A stretch of 64,000 nt of DNA, taken from contig JAJDEH010000476.1 of assembly GCA_029259935.1 (NCBI GenBank), forward strand, positions 34,170 to 98,169. Reading direction: 5' to 3'. This document shows, piece by piece, positions 26,530 to 35,420 of this stretch (its first letter is position 1; each line of letters starts with the position of its first letter). The notes beneath the pieces were generated by a model. It was not told the origin of the DNA and did no database searches. It saw nothing but the letters and a program-made list of their open reading frames with translations. This DNA comes from Planctomycetota bacterium. GTDB lineage: Bacteria > Planctomycetota > Planctomycetia > Pirellulales > Pirellulaceae. The translations under genes were made by a program, and so were the position numbers.

Positions 26530-27767
26530 TGGTATACGAATCGTCCAGGGTTGAGGATGTCATGCGGGTCAAACTGGCGCTTCACGTCGTCCATGATGAA
26601 ATAAGGAATCTCCACGCCGCCCCAATGACACTGGTGAGTCATCTCGCTTCCGCCAGGGTTCGACAAAACCGTGCAGTGGCCCTGCAGCGAACTGGCCAGT
26701 GGTTGCAATCGCCCGACCAACATTCGCGAAAGCCCTTCGGTCGGAATTTCGGCAAAACGCGCGATCACGACACCGTTGCCGGCGTGCGATTGAATGGAAG
26801 CTTCGGGGTCAATTGCATGCAACGCCTCGATCAAGGGCGTTACACCGCTGGGAACCACATTGGCTTTGAGCACCAACGGTGCGTCGCTGTCGGGAAACTC
26901 GACAAGTCGCTTCCAAAGCGTTTCCGCGGCGGCCTGGTCGAGCTTACGATGGCTTGCCATTCCCAATTCGTCCCATTCACTCCTCAGTTGCTGCTGCATC
27001 CAGTTGACTTCGGCCTCGGTCCCCTCCAAACCGACAAGCAAATGGCACCTTTTCGACGAAACTCCGTCGGACGCATCGCTCAGTACATCGTCATTATTCC
27101 ACAGCGGCCCACCGAGCAGTTCAATTGCCGAGGGAGTTGTGGCTGAACTGGCCAACGCGGCGAGCAGTCGCTCCGCCGCATCCAGATCAGGAACATCGCA
27201 GTGCAGCAGCGCGAACGCTTCAGGAATGGGCTTCAACTTCAGCGTTACTTCCGTGATTACTCCCAGCGTGCCGAGCGACCCGGTTAGCAGTTTGCAAAAG
27301 TCAAACCCGGCCACATTCTTGACGACTCGGCCGCCGCCCTTAAAATCTCGTCCCCGACCATCCACCGCGGTAATGCCGATGACGTAATCTCGCAGGTTGC
27401 CCAGTCCATACCGGCGGGGTCCATTCCAATTCGTCGCAATCACGCCGCCAAGCGTCGCATCGCCCCGGCGCGGAACATCCACCGGCAAGCGTTGGCTCTC
27501 GGATGCCAACGTGTCACTGAGCTTTTCCATGGTGATGCCGGCTTCGACCGTGATCGTCATATCACGAGCCGGATAGTCAATTACCTGAGCAAGGTTCGTC
27601 AGTTTCAGCCCCAGCCCTTCGCGTTTGGCGGGCAGCCCATAATCGAGACTGGTGCCGCCCCCGATCGGGTAAATCGGAGTCACCGAATCGTGGGCCTGGC
27701 GCAGCGTCTCCGCCACCGATTCGGTGTTCTCGGGCTGGATCGTTTCGATGAGCGGAAGGGGTGGCAT
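26526..27767 (-). CDS. glcE: Glycolate oxidase FAD-binding subunit GlcE
   Basis: From the ATG at 27767 the product is 413 residues. A longer open frame to 27992 overlaps glcD and reads as random Arg-rich sequence, so I reject it. The FAD-binding PCMH loop is PIGGGTSLDYG near residue 38, then GGVIATNWNGPRRYGLG and VKNVAGFDFCKLLTGSLGTL. GlcE is the smaller flavin-domain subunit of glycolate oxidase. It starts five bases after the glcD stop and overlaps glcF by four. Confidence 0.93.
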   Translation of the reverse strand: MPPLPLIETIQPENTESVAETLRQAHDSVTPIYPIGGGTSLDYGLPAKREGLGLKLTNLAQVIDYPARDMTITVEAGITMEKLSDTLASESQRLPVDVPRRGDATLGGVIATNWNGPRRYGLGNLRDYVIGITAVDGRGRDFKGGGRVVKNVAGFDFCKLLTGSLGTLGVITEVTLKLKPIPEAFALLHCDVPDLDAAERLLAALASSATTPSAIELLGGPLWNNDDVLSDASDGVSSKRCHLLVGLEGTEAEVNWMQQQLRSEWDELGMASHRKLDQAAAETLWKRLVEFPDSDAPLVLKANVVPSGVTPLIEALHAIDPEASIQSHAGNGVVIARFAEIPTEGLSRMLVGRLQPLASSLQGHCTVLSNPGGSEMTHQCHWGGVEIPYFIMDDVKRQFDPHDILNPGRFVYQ

Positions 27768-27772
27768 CGCGT

Positions 27773-29212
27773 TCAAACGGCGGCTCGGCGGGAAGGATGT
27801 TTCTGTTCTATTCCGCAAGCGCCGGCCGTGGGTAGCATCTTGTCGGGACTCAGGTTGTTCTTCGGATTTAACGCCATTCGCAAACGGGTCATGGCCGCCA
27901 AATCGTTCTCGGTGAACATCTTGCTCATGAAGTGGACCTTCTCCACGCCGATTCCATGTTCGCCGGTGACGCTGCCACCGCAAGCCAGACACTCATCCAA
28001 GATCTCACCGCTGGCCTTAAGCACTAAGTCGACCTGCTCGGTATCCCGTTCGTCGAACAGCAAAATCGGATGCAAATTGCCGTCGCCGGCATGAAAGACG
28101 TTGACGATGCGCAACCCATAATGATCGCCGATCTCGCGAATCCGCCGCAGCATGTGAGGCAGTTTGGTGCGCGGCACGACTCCGTCTTGAGTGCAATAAC
28201 TGGGACTTAGCCGGCCAATCGCACCGAATGCCTGCTTGCGGCACTTCCAAATTTTCTGACGTTCGCTGGCATCGGCCGCCTGTCGAACTTCGCGCGCGCC
28301 GCGGTTGGTGCAGATGTCGATAATGCGATCGCGCTGCTCGTCCAAACCAGCCTCCAGACCGTCGACCTCGACCAACAAGATGGCTTCGGCATCGAGCGGA
28401 AATCCAAAGCTGAAGGCCGCTTCAAGGGCTTCCAAGATTCCTTGGTCCATCATTTCCAAGGCGGCGGGTACGATTCCCGCGCCAATGATGTCGCTGATCG
28501 CGTTCGTTGCGTCATCGATCGACTCGAACACGCCGAGCAGCGTGCGATAGCCCTGAGGATCGGGCGTCAGCCGCACCCAGACCTTGGTCACAATGGCCAA
28601 CGTCCCTTCGCTGCCGACAATCGTCCCGACTAGGTCGAGCCCCAACGGATCCTCGACTGGGCCGCCAATTTGGACGATTCTGCCGTCCGCCAACACCGCT
28701 TCGACACCCATGACGTGATTGACCGTGACACCGTATTTCAACGTATGTGGGCCACCTGAGTTCGTGGCAACGTTGCCGCCGATCGTGCAGGCACCTTGAC
28801 TGGAGGGATCGGGAGCGTAATGAAATCCCGTGCCCTTGAGAGCCTGAGTCAGCCAAACGTTGACCACGCCCGGCTGGACCACCGCATAACGATCGCGGAG
28901 GTTGATTTCCAAGATCTCTTTCATCCGCGTCAACACAATCATCACGCCGCCGCCGACTGGCAGGCAGCCGCCCGCCAGACTGGTTCCAGCACCACGTGGC
29001 AGAAACGGCACATCCGCATCGTTGCAAGCACGCACGATTTGAGCGACATGGTCGGATGTGCGTGGAAAAACCACCAGATCCGGGCTGTTCTTCTCGATCA
29101 CAAAGCCGTCGCACTCGTAAACTAACAGCTCGCTGCTGCTGGTCAGCACGCTGTCAGGTCCAACAATGGCCCGCAGGCGATCAATTAACTGAGATTGAAG
29201 GGTGGCTGACAT
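27773..29212 (-). CDS. glcD: Glycolate oxidase catalytic FAD subunit GlcD
   Basis: From the ATG at 29212 (MSATLQSQLIDRL) the product is 479 residues, close to the usual GlcD length of about 480-500. The FAD loop reads PRGAGTSLAGGCLP, followed by GGNVATNSGGPHTLKYGVT, and the C-terminal cap has FHAGDGNLHP and GSVTGEHGIGVEK, typical of the VAO/lactate-glycolate dehydrogenase class. It oxidises glycolate to glyoxylate. The open frame continues to 29353, but that extension covers the hairpins at 29311-29346 and is not protein-like. Confidence 0.96.
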   Translation of the reverse strand: MSATLQSQLIDRLRAIVGPDSVLTSSSELLVYECDGFVIEKNSPDLVVFPRTSDHVAQIVRACNDADVPFLPRGAGTSLAGGCLPVGGGVMIVLTRMKEILEINLRDRYAVVQPGVVNVWLTQALKGTGFHYAPDPSSQGACTIGGNVATNSGGPHTLKYGVTVNHVMGVEAVLADGRIVQIGGPVEDPLGLDLVGTIVGSEGTLAIVTKVWVRLTPDPQGYRTLLGVFESIDDATNAISDIIGAGIVPAALEMMDQGILEALEAAFSFGFPLDAEAILLVEVDGLEAGLDEQRDRIIDICTNRGAREVRQAADASERQKIWKCRKQAFGAIGRLSPSYCTQDGVVPRTKLPHMLRRIREIGDHYGLRIVNVFHAGDGNLHPILLFDERDTEQVDLVLKASGEILDECLACGGSVTGEHGIGVEKVHFMSKMFTENDLAAMTRLRMALNPKNNLSPDKMLPTAGACGIEQKHPSRRAAV

Positions 29213-29310
29213 AGAGCTAATGGTGCTGACCGCCGTTTCGCGCAGTGAAACGATGCCTGAATTTATATGACGCCTGATGCATGCCGGGAAGTTGGCCGTT
29301 AGTAAAGTGT

Positions 29311-29346
29311 CCACCGGCAGAGCCGGTGGCTTGGGCGTAAGCCCAA
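29311..29346. repeat. Two adjacent perfect hairpins upstream of glcD
   Basis: Hairpin one pairs CCACCGGC (29311-29318) with GCCGGTGG (29322-29329) over a three-base loop. Hairpin two pairs TTGGGC (29331-29336) with GCCCAA (29341-29346) over the loop GTAA, a GNRA-type tetraloop when read as plus-strand RNA. They are one base apart. The arrangement resembles a dispersed palindromic (REP-like) element; I see only this one copy in the window. It lies 98 bases upstream of the glcD start and could also affect that operon's leader. Confidence 0.6.
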
Positions 29347-29722
29347 AGGGCAAGATTTAGGTCGTGCGGTTTCGCTAATGGATTGCCAAACGGCGCTTCA
29401 TTTCAAGTCGTGCAGTTTCTCGTACTCCATACATTCAACGAAGCGGCTTCGACAGTTAATTCAACGCACAGCGAATCGCAACTGGCACAGCCAACTTTTC
29501 GGCCACGCCCGGAGGACGTGGATATTAAGGATGCATTATACAGAAAACTGCCGATCCTTGTTTGAACGGCCCTCGCACAGCGTTCACAAGAAGGCCCGCG
29601 CGAAGTCGAGGAAACTGGGGTGCCAATCCAACGGTCGCAAGCTTGTGTGCCGCTATAGTGATTGACTTGCTGATCGGTGTCAGCGTGTCGAGCTTTTTTT
29701 TCCCGCACCGCGCCAAAACCAA
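29347..29722. other. Non-coding stretch next to tRNA scar, no recognised gene
   Basis: About 375 bases with only short, unconvincing open frames. Two near-identical words, GTCGTGCGGTTTCGCTA at 29361 and GTCGTGCAGTTTCTCGTA at 29407, form a short direct repeat. A run of eight T lies at about 29694-29701. The mix suggests decayed sequence, perhaps the remains of an element that used the tRNA gene as its target, but I recognise no integrase. Confidence 0.45.
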
Positions 29723-29769
29723 ATGGCCTCCGAAGCCGAAGGCTACAGGTTCGAATCCTGTCGGGGATA
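29723..29769 (+). pseudogene. 3' half of a tRNA-Arg(CCG) gene (tRNA fragment, possible att site)
   Basis: The sequence folds as the 3' part of a tRNA: anticodon loop CTCCGAA with anticodon CCG (29730-29732), 3' anticodon strand GCCGA, five-base variable loop AGGCT, a perfect T arm (ACAGG-TTCGAAT-CCTGT), then CGGGGAT as the 3' acceptor strand and discriminator A. No ATCCCCG partner or D arm lies upstream, and the outermost anticodon-stem pair is mismatched, so the 5' half is missing. CCA is not encoded. Homology starting at the anticodon stem is typical of the copy left by integration into a tRNA 3' end. Confidence 0.8.
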
Positions 29770-29781
29770 CTTCCCGCTGGT

Positions 29782-32109
29782 TCAACGCAACTGCGGTAGA
29801 GCGCGCAGCAGTTGCTGGTCGGTGTGATATTGCTGCACAGCCCGGGAGTGGGAGTCGCTGGTCTTAGTCAGCACCAGTGCGAAGGGACGCGTGGTGCGGT
29901 CGATTTTTGACCGAGCGTCCAATCGATGGTGGCGGATTTGGTCTTGCACGTGGAGCAGGGTGTCTTTTCTGGCCTTGATTGCCCCCGACTGCGAGCTGGG
30001 GTCAGCGAGGAATTCCGCAAGTTGCCGGCAGCAGGTGCAGGTGCAATCGGTATCGCATGGGCGAACATGGTCCCGCGGCGGTTGAGGCGGTTCGCCGGTT
30101 GCCGCTTCCAGGCATTGGCGGATTACGGTCAACCAGCGGTCGAGTTGGGCGGGACGCTCGTCGAAACGTTTATCCGCCCACTTCACGAGGGTGGAACATG
30201 TCTTTACATCGAACGCCCGCATGTCGAACACCTTGGGCATGCTTTGCTTGAGATCGAGCAACTCGTCGAAGCACTGTTCGTCGCCGGCAGCAAGCGCGGC
30301 CTTCAGCAGGTCCGCAAGAATGTTGTCGAACTCGCCAGACTGATGGCGGTAGCGACTCACTTGCGCGGTCATCTGCTCACGAAAGCGACCGGCTGCCGAC
30401 CGGCATAAATCGGCTAACTGCCGCAGCGTCATCCCGCCTTGCTTGCGACTGGCGGCGAGCTTGCTCAACCAAGCCGCATCGCGTGCTGGCAGTCCTGGCT
30501 CGGCAGCACGGCTGTACTTGGTGGGCGCTGGCGTCGTGGAGAGGAATTCGCTTAGCAATGCTGCCATGGTAGCGGCGGCGAACCTTCGACAGCCATCGGT
30601 GACCAGTTTGTCCAGTCGGAGTTGCCAATCTCGTCGGGCGACGGTTTGCAAGAATTCGCGCAACAAATCCGGATCATCCGAACTCGAAAGTTCGTTAGCG
30701 AACGCATCCAGCCACGGACAGTCCTCCTTCCCCAGGGATGTGTATTGATACAGCCTTTCGGGCCACGCGTTGATGATCGCCCTAGCGAGCAACTCGCAAT
30801 CTTGGCTCGCTTGTTCTAGCTTGCCGCCGCTCAGGCGAGGAAGTTTTTCGCGCATCCGCAGCCAGGTATCCACGGCTCGCTGCATTCCCATCTTCACCAA
30901 GACATCGAAGTGATGGCGATCCGCCCAAACAACGACCGCGGATTTGTGGTACCAACGATCGAGCGTGTTGCCCGCGTTGCCGGTGTAGCCTTCGTAGTCC
31001 TGTGAAGTGGGCTTCCACTGTTCCAGGGGAACTGGCGAAACCAGCATCGAGCCATCCAGGGGCAAGGTGCCCATGGAGACTCTTTTTCCCCGTACATCCT
31101 TCCAGCCGTCGACAATCACTTCGTCGTCGTACGTTTCGCCCAAGTGCAAGTCAGGAATTTCCACGCGACGAGGGCTCCAGTATCGTCCACGCTCGAAACT
31201 GCCGTCGTCGGCGAATTGCAGCAGATGGCGGGAGACCTGGCCGAAAAAGACGCGGCAGTCCGTGGCTTTTGCCGCCGCGATAAGATGGTCGGCGTCGAGG
31301 CGGTCGTTTCCTTTCAGCAAGTCCGGTTTCAAACCTCGCTCGGTGTATTCGTGCTGCAGTGCGAACACCAACGGTTCGCCGGGACGCGACTTTGTCCAAT
31401 GCGATATGGCCGCCACCAGCGAGTCATCCGGCTGGCTGGTTTGGGGCGCGGACGAACGCTTTCGCTGCGGTTGGACGATCAGGTTGTAGTGCAGGCAAAC
31501 GCGGACGCCGCGGGTCACGCGGCGGACCTCATGGCGGCAGTCGGCATAGAAGGCAACGTATTGGGCTGCCTCACCGCATGCGGCCTTTTCAAACGTGAAC
31601 GTGTTTCGCGAGTTGCCGTGCTCAACAACCAACTCACCGCCCCCGAAGGACGACGGCAGCATCACGACGAGGCTGCCGACCATGTTCTTTCGTTTTTCAC
31701 TGTCGCGGTGGGGTAGAAAGAATCCACCCTTCTGGTAGATCAGCAATTTGTAGAGCTTGGCCTGAACGCGGCTGTCCAAAATCCCCAAACGGGCGGCGGC
31801 ATCGTGTGCGGCGGTCTGGACCGCCTCGTTCCAAGACGCGGGTAACTTGATCTTGTTCGCCTTCACCTCCAACGAATCCCGGACGGCAGTGTCGATGAGG
31901 GTCTTGGTTCCTTTTCCGTAGGGGGCTTTCTGGGCAGCGGCGAGTAGCTCGCGCACTCCCTTGGGCCGCAACGGCAGTTTGACCATCCCTACGCCATCAA
32001 TTTCCAAAGTGCCGCCGGCAAGGTCGACCGTTCCCGCGTCGGTAAACGCAGCGCTGCGAGAGACCTGCTGTATTGCGTGCAAAATGTCTACACGAACCGC
32101 CTTGCTCAT
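29782..32109 (-). CDS. Large 2-oxoglutarate/Fe(II)-dependent oxygenase-like protein
   Basis: From the ATG at 32109 (MSKAVRVDILHAIQQ) the product is 775 residues; a longer frame to 32382 overlaps the small gene upstream and looks random. Residues about 115-215 form a prolyl-4-hydroxylase-like jelly roll: LIYQKGGFFLPHRDSEK gives iron ligands His134 and Asp136, and ADCRHEV gives His193, with Arg203 placed to bind 2-oxoglutarate. The remaining 560 residues are mostly helical and unlike a known domain, with a Cys-rich patch CDTDCTCTCC near residue 690. It overlaps the CcbP-like gene by four bases. It probably hydroxylates a protein or small molecule; the target is unknown. Confidence 0.8.
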   Translation of the reverse strand: MSKAVRVDILHAIQQVSRSAAFTDAGTVDLAGGTLEIDGVGMVKLPLRPKGVRELLAAAQKAPYGKGTKTLIDTAVRDSLEVKANKIKLPASWNEAVQTAAHDAAARLGILDSRVQAKLYKLLIYQKGGFFLPHRDSEKRKNMVGSLVVMLPSSFGGGELVVEHGNSRNTFTFEKAACGEAAQYVAFYADCRHEVRRVTRGVRVCLHYNLIVQPQRKRSSAPQTSQPDDSLVAAISHWTKSRPGEPLVFALQHEYTERGLKPDLLKGNDRLDADHLIAAAKATDCRVFFGQVSRHLLQFADDGSFERGRYWSPRRVEIPDLHLGETYDDEVIVDGWKDVRGKRVSMGTLPLDGSMLVSPVPLEQWKPTSQDYEGYTGNAGNTLDRWYHKSAVVVWADRHHFDVLVKMGMQRAVDTWLRMREKLPRLSGGKLEQASQDCELLARAIINAWPERLYQYTSLGKEDCPWLDAFANELSSSDDPDLLREFLQTVARRDWQLRLDKLVTDGCRRFAAATMAALLSEFLSTTPAPTKYSRAAEPGLPARDAAWLSKLAASRKQGGMTLRQLADLCRSAAGRFREQMTAQVSRYRHQSGEFDNILADLLKAALAAGDEQCFDELLDLKQSMPKVFDMRAFDVKTCSTLVKWADKRFDERPAQLDRWLTVIRQCLEAATGEPPQPPRDHVRPCDTDCTCTCCRQLAEFLADPSSQSGAIKARKDTLLHVQDQIRHHRLDARSKIDRTTRPFALVLTKTSDSHSRAVQQYHTDQQLLRALPQLR

Positions 32110-32453
32110 TGCTTTGACCTCCAGTCGAGATAAGCTGCCAGGTAGAGATGTCCCGGTGGCAAGGGCCTGCGCAACTCCACGCAATGGGCCGCGATCGCGA
32201 ATTGTTTTCCCTTGTGAGCAACGACCAACTCGAGCCCCAGGGGGTCGAACTTCGAAGCGCAAGTGTCGACGACTTCGATGACCTCGCCCAAGACTTCCGC
32301 TGGGAACGGGAAGGAAAGTTCCTCGCCGACCATCGTCGTCAGCCCGTCGCTTTGTTCGTGTTCGCCATGGCAGTCGACGCAAGCCTCTTCGAGAGCCTCG
32401 CTCAATTCGTTTTGATCAAGTTTCTTAGCCCAGGTGATTTCTTTAGGTTTCAT
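32106..32453 (-). CDS. Small acidic protein resembling CcbP-type calcium-binding proteins
   Basis: From the ATG at 32453 (MKPKEITWAKKLD) the product is 115 residues. The central part LSFPFPAEVLGEVIEVVD, followed by GLELVVAHKGKQFAIAAH, resembles the small beta-barrel of the CcbP family described from cyanobacteria. A preceding stretch CVDCHGEHEQ (C25, C28) might hold a metal. The gene overlaps the start of the oxygenase by four bases, so the two products are made together. The family call rests on pattern recognition only. Confidence 0.65.
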   Translation of the reverse strand: MKPKEITWAKKLDQNELSEALEEACVDCHGEHEQSDGLTTMVGEELSFPFPAEVLGEVIEVVDTCASKFDPLGLELVVAHKGKQFAIAAHCVELRRPLPPGHLYLAAYLDWRSKQ

Positions 32454-32883
32454 ACAACATCGTGGGGGGAAAGGGGAGGCGCGGGGGTGCAAAACAGATG
32501 GCTCAGCCGCTTGGCTTCGACTTCGCCGGTCGCAACTTTCCTATCATCGTGAGTTGCGGGTACAATTCAACCGGATTGAGAGGCTACATCTTCGCTGCAG
32601 GTCACCGGCGTCCAACCGGCAATCATACTGTTCACTTCTTCTCGGGATCTACTCGCACCAAGTCGTAACATCCGCGAGAGAAACGCCTTGACGCAACCTC
32701 GGCTGCGATTGAAAAGGTCGTAATGTGCGTCGATCGTGGATGCTTCCGCCGGCTTGGCATCACATCTTGGCCACTGCGGTGGCGGTGGTGGGCAGGGAGC
32801 GCGCATCTTGTTAAAAAGAGACCTTCGCCGCTGTCTCCATCTCCCCCCGTTAACGTTGCAGGATCACTTCTCGACAATTGTCC
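32454..32883. other. Divergent intergenic region
   Basis: It separates the minus-strand oxygenase unit from the plus-strand SDR gene and should hold both promoters. I see an inverted repeat GCAACT (32532-32537) and AGTTGC (32552-32557) 14 bases apart, about 80 bases before the CcbP-like start, which could be a regulator site. No coding frame is convincing. Confidence 0.4.
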
Positions 32884-33693
32884 ATGAACCATTGGAAAGG
32901 GAAAGTCGTCTTGATCACGGGCGGGTCCGCCGGGCTTGGCTTGTATATTGCTCAGGCTTTCGCGCAACGTTCAGCTACGGTTGTCATCGTGGGGCGGGAT
33001 GACGAAAAGTTGCGGGCGGCAGTAAAGCGATTAACAGCCGATCGACCCGATGCTGAAGGCATTCAAGGCATTAACGCCGATGTAACGCGCGAAGACGACG
33101 TTTTGGATATGATCCAAAGGGTCAAGGACGATCACGGGCGGCTCGATGTGTTGGTCAATAATGTGGGTCGGTCCACTCGGGGCAAAGTATTGGAGACGAC
33201 TCCGGAAGACTACCAGAACTTGATGGAATACAACTTCTTGACAACCGTTCGCTGCACGCGAGCGGCGATGCCTGACCTGATTCGCTCGGACGGGCACCTG
33301 GTCAACATCGGGTCGCTGTCGGCGAAAACCGTTTCACCTTACTTAAGTGCTTACGCGGCTAGCAAATTCGCGGTTGCCGCTTACACCGCGCAGCTCCGTT
33401 TCGAGGGACCGGAAAACGTGCATGTGATGCTGGTCTGCCCCGGTCCCCTATCTCGGGACGACGCGGGGGGACGTTACGATCACCAAACTGGCGACTTGCC
33501 GGAAAAAGCGCGCCAGCCAGGTGCCGGAGCCAAGATCAAGTTGGTCTCGCCGGAAAAAGTGGCGACGGCAATTGTGCGTGGCTGTGAACGAAGATACCCG
33601 GAACTGGTAATGCCTGGAAAGACAAGAATTCTGTTCGCCGTGGCGCAACTATGGCCCTCGCTCGGCGACTGGATCTTACGGAAGTGGACGTAA
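32884..33693 (+). CDS. Short-chain dehydrogenase/reductase (SDR)
   Basis: A 269-residue SDR from the ATG at 32884 (MNHWKGKVVLITGG); a TTG two codons upstream is possible but unneeded. It has the cofactor motif TGGSAGLG, VNNVG, the catalytic Ser in NIGSLS and YAASK. After the active site it has about 70 residues with PGPLSRDDAG and a hydrophobic C-terminal segment (ILFAVAQLWPSLGDWIL), as in SDRs of the DHRS7/membrane-associated type. Its substrate might therefore be a lipid, but this is weak inference. No clear operon partner. Confidence 0.88.
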   Translation: MNHWKGKVVLITGGSAGLGLYIAQAFAQRSATVVIVGRDDEKLRAAVKRLTADRPDAEGIQGINADVTREDDVLDMIQRVKDDHGRLDVLVNNVGRSTRGKVLETTPEDYQNLMEYNFLTTVRCTRAAMPDLIRSDGHLVNIGSLSAKTVSPYLSAYAASKFAVAAYTAQLRFEGPENVHVMLVCPGPLSRDDAGGRYDHQTGDLPEKARQPGAGAKIKLVSPEKVATAIVRGCERRYPELVMPGKTRILFAVAQLWPSLGDWILRKWT

Positions 33694-33827
33694 CGGTGCG
33701 TGTAGGGCGCATAGTGTCTTTTTTTCCTATCGTTGCATTGCCGGTTTGCTGGCATTACTCTTAGCGTAGTCTGGCTGGACAGCGAGACACTTGCATTTCA
33801 TCAGCTTAAAGAAGAGGATTCGCCCAA

Positions 33828-34268
33828 ATGGCAGCTCAGCAGAAGGCTATCGATTTAGGAGTCGATCTTTCGCCCATCGAACCTGGTTATTTAAATCTAT
33901 GCATTCGCAGCGGGAATCTGCTCATCACGTCGGGTCACACCAGCGACATGAAGGGCGTGCTGGGAAAAGGGCTGACCGTGGAGCAAGGTTACGAAGCGGC
34001 CAAGGATTGCGCCAAGAAGATTCTGCGCAGTGTTCACAACACCCACGGAAGCTTGGACGATTTGAAAGTGTTGAAATTGCTGGGCTGTGTCTATTCGGCG
34101 TCTGATTTCACGGACCAGCACTTGGTAATCAACGGTGCCTCTGATTTGCTTCATGAAATTTACGGCAAGGAAGGCGACGGATACCACGCTCGCAGCGCGC
34201 TCGGCTTCGCGGCCTTGCCAACGGGTGCCGCCGTGGAGGTCGAGGCGATTTTCGAGATCAAGTCCTAA
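33828..34268 (+). CDS. RidA-family (YjgF/YER057c/UK114) protein
   Basis: A 146-residue small trimeric-type protein. The C-terminal signature ARSALGFAALPTGAAVEVEA contains the conserved Arg that binds the carboxylate of imine/enamine intermediates. RidA enzymes remove reactive 2-aminoacrylate formed by PLP enzymes; this member belongs to a longer subgroup with the N-terminus LGVDLSPIEPGYL, so it may act on another imine. A good ribosome site, GAAGAGGA, lies upstream of the ATG. Neighbours give no further hint. Confidence 0.93.
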   Translation: MAAQQKAIDLGVDLSPIEPGYLNLCIRSGNLLITSGHTSDMKGVLGKGLTVEQGYEAAKDCAKKILRSVHNTHGSLDDLKVLKLLGCVYSASDFTDQHLVINGASDLLHEIYGKEGDGYHARSALGFAALPTGAAVEVEAIFEIKS

Positions 34269-34346
34269 TGCGAAACGGCATTTCGAGATTCGCATTCCTT
34301 CGCTTTTTTCAAACCTGCGCATGCTTCGCGTGGCAGCAATCGTAAG

Positions 34347-35099
34347 ATGCCCTCTTCGTCAAACCATCTGGCTAAACAGTTCGCGACAACTCATTGGAGC
34401 GTCGTGTTGGCGGCGGGTCGCGAGAGTACGTCGAGGGCGGAACAGGCATTGGCCGAACTCTGCAAGGCTTACTGGTATCCACTGTACGCCTTTGTAAGAC
34501 GCCAAGGATACCAGGCAGCCGACGCGCAGGACTTGATCCAGGAGTTCTTTGCCCGTTTGCTGCAACGCGGTGACCTGGAATCGGCGGATCCGTTGCGGGG
34601 CCGGTTTCGCAGCTTTCTGCTCATCATTCTAAAGAGATTCCTGTCAACCGAGGCCGAAAAGGCACGGGCCAAAAAACGGGGTGGCGACAAAAATATCCTC
34701 TCGCTCGATTTTGACGACGGCGAAAGTCGATACCGGCTCGAACCCGCGCACAACAACACGGCAGAGTCGAATTTCGAACGCCAATGGGCACTTACGGTCT
34801 TGGACAACGTATTGGCCCGCGTTGCCGATGAGTATCGTCAAGCTGGCAAGGAAGCAGTCTATGAAGGGTTAAAGGTTCACCTTACCGCTTCGCCCAGTGC
34901 ACCGCATTATGCTGAAACTGGTGAGGAGCTTTCGATGACCGCGGGCGCGATCAAGGTCGCCGTTCATCGGATGCGCAAGCGTTACCGCGAGTTGCTAAAA
35001 AATGAAGTCCGCGACACCGTCGATAGCGCCGAGGATGTTGCCGACGAGTTGGCTCACCTGTTCGAGGCGGTCCGCAACAATCCGCCCACATGTGGTTAA
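34347..35099 (+). CDS. ECF-subfamily RNA polymerase sigma factor
   Basis: A 250-residue protein beginning with FATTHWSVVLAAGRES, a start typical of a sigma-factor group expanded in planctomycetes. Sigma region 2 includes AYWYPLYAFVRRQG and DAQDLIQEFFARLL; a linker of about 60 residues precedes region 4, whose helix-turn-helix includes MTAGAIKVAVHRMRKRYREL. No anti-sigma factor or protein kinase gene is adjacent, though in this group such a partner is often found. Target promoters are unknown. Confidence 0.92.
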   Translation: MPSSSNHLAKQFATTHWSVVLAAGRESTSRAEQALAELCKAYWYPLYAFVRRQGYQAADAQDLIQEFFARLLQRGDLESADPLRGRFRSFLLIILKRFLSTEAEKARAKKRGGDKNILSLDFDDGESRYRLEPAHNNTAESNFERQWALTVLDNVLARVADEYRQAGKEAVYEGLKVHLTASPSAPHYAETGEELSMTAGAIKVAVHRMRKRYRELLKNEVRDTVDSAEDVADELAHLFEAVRNNPPTCG

Positions 35100-35153
35100 G
35101 CCTCTCGCCCAAGCGGCAAGGTCGACCGACTCGACCATTCCTTCCCAGTTCAG

Positions 35154-35420
35154 CTATCTCCGACGCCTCAACCAGAGGGCGATTTGACGCATCACGCTAA
35201 GAAGAATCATCAACACCATGGGTGCGGCAAGCGTGAAAATCATGAAAATCAAATACGGCGAGAACACGCCACTTTGTTCGGGCTGATTAAGAGATCGGAC
35301 CATGTATCCGGCGGCGGCGGCGGTCACTGCCAGCACCAGCATGATGATCAGCAACGTGCCGATTCCAAAGCGTGGAAGCCAAGGGCGACCAGTTCGTTTC
35401 GAGCCTTGAGGATGGGGCAT
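35154..35420 (-). CDS. Small two-helix membrane protein
   Basis: An 88-residue protein with a basic N-terminus, two transmembrane helices (about 20-41 and 57-80) and a strongly basic end (LWLRRRR). No motif is recognised. It runs against the sigma-factor gene (54 bases between the two stops). The composition is protein-like and the frame has a normal ATG, so I think it is real; function unknown. Confidence 0.6.
   Translation of the reverse strand: MPHPQGSKRTGRPWLPRFGIGTLLIIMLVLAVTAAAAGYMVRSLNQPEQSGVFSPYLIFMIFTLAAPMVLMILLSVMRQIALWLRRRR

Noticed and set aside
27768..27992. Extension of the GlcE frame
   Set aside because: Overlaps the GlcD gene and reads as random Arg-rich sequence; the ATG at 27767 directly follows the glcD stop.
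29525..29785. Minus-strand frame with GFEPVAFGFGGH
   Set aside because: This peptide is the antisense translation of the tRNA fragment, a known kind of false gene.
32632..32967. Minus-strand frame of 111 codons
   Set aside because: It overlaps the start of the SDR gene, has no ribosome site and no similarity to a protein pattern.
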